The notes below the pieces were generated by a model, which was given only the letters and a program-made list of their open reading frames with translations, searched no databases and was not told the DNA's origin. A DNA stretch of 64,000 bases. Origin: a virus. Positions 63,057 through 64,000 of the stretch are shown here, in pieces. The first letter of the stretch is position 1, and every line of letters begins with the position of its first letter. Location of the stretch: positions 1 to 64,000 of IMG/VR virus record IMGVR_UViG_3300010938_000950, one strand, 5' to 3'. A program made the translations under genes and the position numbers.

Positions 63057-63896
63057 ATGCCGGAAGGCCCTGAAGTTAAGTTAAGTGCCGATTTAATCAG
63101 ACCATTAGTAATTAATAGATCCATTATTAGTTTGGGAGTTACTGACAATAGTAGATACGCCAATTCTCCACCCGAAGGAATGAAGGCTTTTATAGATGCT
63201 ATTAGCTCTTCACCTAGCCCAACAACTGTTACTGAAGTGGAAGTTAGGGGCAAGTTTATGTACTGGGCCTTTAGTAATGGTTGGTATTTAATGAATTCTT
63301 TTGGTATGAGCGGGCAATGGTCTCCTAAAGAAGGAAAGCATCCTTGTTTCTTTTTAACCTTTGCCACACAACACGGACATGAGGACCAAATATATTTTAA
63401 TGACCCGCGTCATTTCGGAACAATAAAGTTTACAAATTCTGAAAAAGAACTCAACAAAAAACTTGATGAATTAGGTTGGGATCCGTTATCGATGCCACTT
63501 GACAAAAGTTTGCGGTGGCTTACATTTCAACTTTCCAAATCTAAAAAACCTATTGCAGAAGTTTTAATGGATCAATCACTTTTTTCTGGCGTAGGAAACT
63601 ATATCAGGGCCGAAGCGTTATATGCATGTAAGCTTTCTCCATGGAAAATTGCGAATCAGCTTTCCAAGGATCAAGTTGAATCGTTATGCATCGCTATTGT
63701 TGATGTGATGCAAGAATCATATCAACATCAGGGCGCCACCATTCATACTTATAAAACAGTGTATGGTGAAGAGGGGAATTACTCAACTAAGTTTAAAGTA
63801 TATGGCCAAAAACAAGATCCTTTAGGTCATAAAATTGTGAAACAGCAGACAGCAGATAAGCGAACGATTCACTGGTGTCCTGATATTCAATTATAA
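63057..63896 (+). CDS. Fpg/Nei-family DNA glycosylase without zinc cysteines
   Basis: 279 residues from ATG 63057, preferred over ATG 63051 because the family needs Met-Pro-Glu-Gly with Pro2 as nucleophile after Met removal. Visible features: PEGPE at 2-6 (Pro2, Glu3), Lys66 in RGKFMYW, the loop MSGQW, and the H2TH helix with SGVGNYIRAEALY. The C-terminal finger lacks three of the four zinc cysteines: only Cys274 (HWCPD) remains, while Arg269 keeps the family spacing. Such zincless fingers occur in NEIL1, plant Fpg and Mimivirus Nei. It removes oxidised bases and cuts the abasic site. Confidence 0.92.
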   Translation: MPEGPEVKLSADLIRPLVINRSIISLGVTDNSRYANSPPEGMKAFIDAISSSPSPTTVTEVEVRGKFMYWAFSNGWYLMNSFGMSGQWSPKEGKHPCFFLTFATQHGHEDQIYFNDPRHFGTIKFTNSEKELNKKLDELGWDPLSMPLDKSLRWLTFQLSKSKKPIAEVLMDQSLFSGVGNYIRAEALYACKLSPWKIANQLSKDQVESLCIAIVDVMQESYQHQGATIHTYKTVYGEEGNYSTKFKVYGQKQDPLGHKIVKQQTADKRTIHWCPDIQL

Positions 63897-63905
63897 GGTG
63901 TTATT

Positions 63906-64000
63906 ATGTCTCCTACTTTGGTAAAAATTCTCGTTGCTGTTGGTGCTGTACTTACTCTCGGCACCTTAATTTTTATTATCTATAGTGTGCAACAAATCAA
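63906..64000 (+). CDS. Small membrane protein (3' partial)
   Basis: The gene starts at ATG 63906 with AAGGTG 7 bases upstream and runs off the window. The visible residues, starting MSPTLVKILV, contain one hydrophobic segment (VKILVAVGAVLTLGTLIFII), consistent with a single N-terminal membrane helix. Nothing more can be said about function. Confidence 0.6.
   Translation, partial: MSPTLVKILVAVGAVLTLGTLIFIIYSVQQI

Noticed and set aside
1-64000. Contractile injection system or tailocin instead of a phage
   Set aside because: The sheath, tube and baseplate set would fit, but the HNH nuclease, the DNA glycosylase and the many fibre genes favour a phage. Head genes are outside the window, so this is not absolutely excluded.
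1-64000. tRNA genes, CRISPR arrays or insertion sequences
   Set aside because: No cloverleaf, regularly spaced repeat array, transposase or terminal inverted repeat was noticed, and gaps between genes are too short for most of these.

Overview
This 64 kb window is part of the late (virion and tail) region of a large contractile-tailed bacteriophage (myovirus type). It is AT-rich and tightly packed with 46 genes, of which 42 lie on the + strand. Gaps between genes are mostly a few to some tens of bases, many genes overlap by ATGA or TAATG, and no gene-free stretch exceeds about 140 bases. Several virion genes are very long (2383, 1683, 1512, 1364 and 1341 codons). That suggests a large, possibly jumbo, genome, but genome size cannot be measured here. 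Shine-Dalgarno sites (AAGGA, GGAG) and one near-consensus sigma70-type promoter point to a bacterial host that cannot be identified. No head, terminase, polymerase, tRNA or CRISPR feature was seen.

Layout. 1-2316: three tandem paralogous virion-type proteins, the first cut by the window edge. 2321-3360: a self-contained unit of promoter, GH18-like TIM-barrel protein and hairpin terminator. 3418-5591: patatin-like lipase, small beta-rich protein, HNH endonuclease, helical protein, cold-shock protein. 5592-6531 (minus): three small genes including a coiled-coil protein with a C-terminal membrane anchor. 6621-12914: fibre/adhesin and small virion proteins. 12911-14403: an accessory cluster of ParB-like protein, 2H phosphoesterase (minus) and HExxH metalloprotease. 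14458-24468: more fibre and adhesin genes plus a three-helix membrane protein (holin candidate).

24483-60427 is the tail morphogenesis block in classical order: a probable tail-completion protein, sheath, tube, two-frame tail assembly chaperone with an A AAA AAA slippery site, tape measure, tube/hub adaptor, hub, spike, a baseplate-block protein with a long hydrophobic domain, a further unknown, gp25-like wedge, baseplate-J-like wedge, and two giant proteins with LamG and dockerin-like elements. 60511-64000 holds a conserved phage protein, two glycosyltransferases, an Fpg/Nei DNA glycosylase without its zinc cysteines, and the start of a small membrane protein.

Together the sheath, tube, tape measure and baseplate genes build the injection machine. 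The many fibre genes carry Gly-rich, LamG, beta-helix and HxH modules suited to surface binding. The GH18-like, patatin-like, metalloprotease and 2H proteins are candidate host-interaction enzymes. All functional calls rest on motifs and gene order read by eye; no database search was made.
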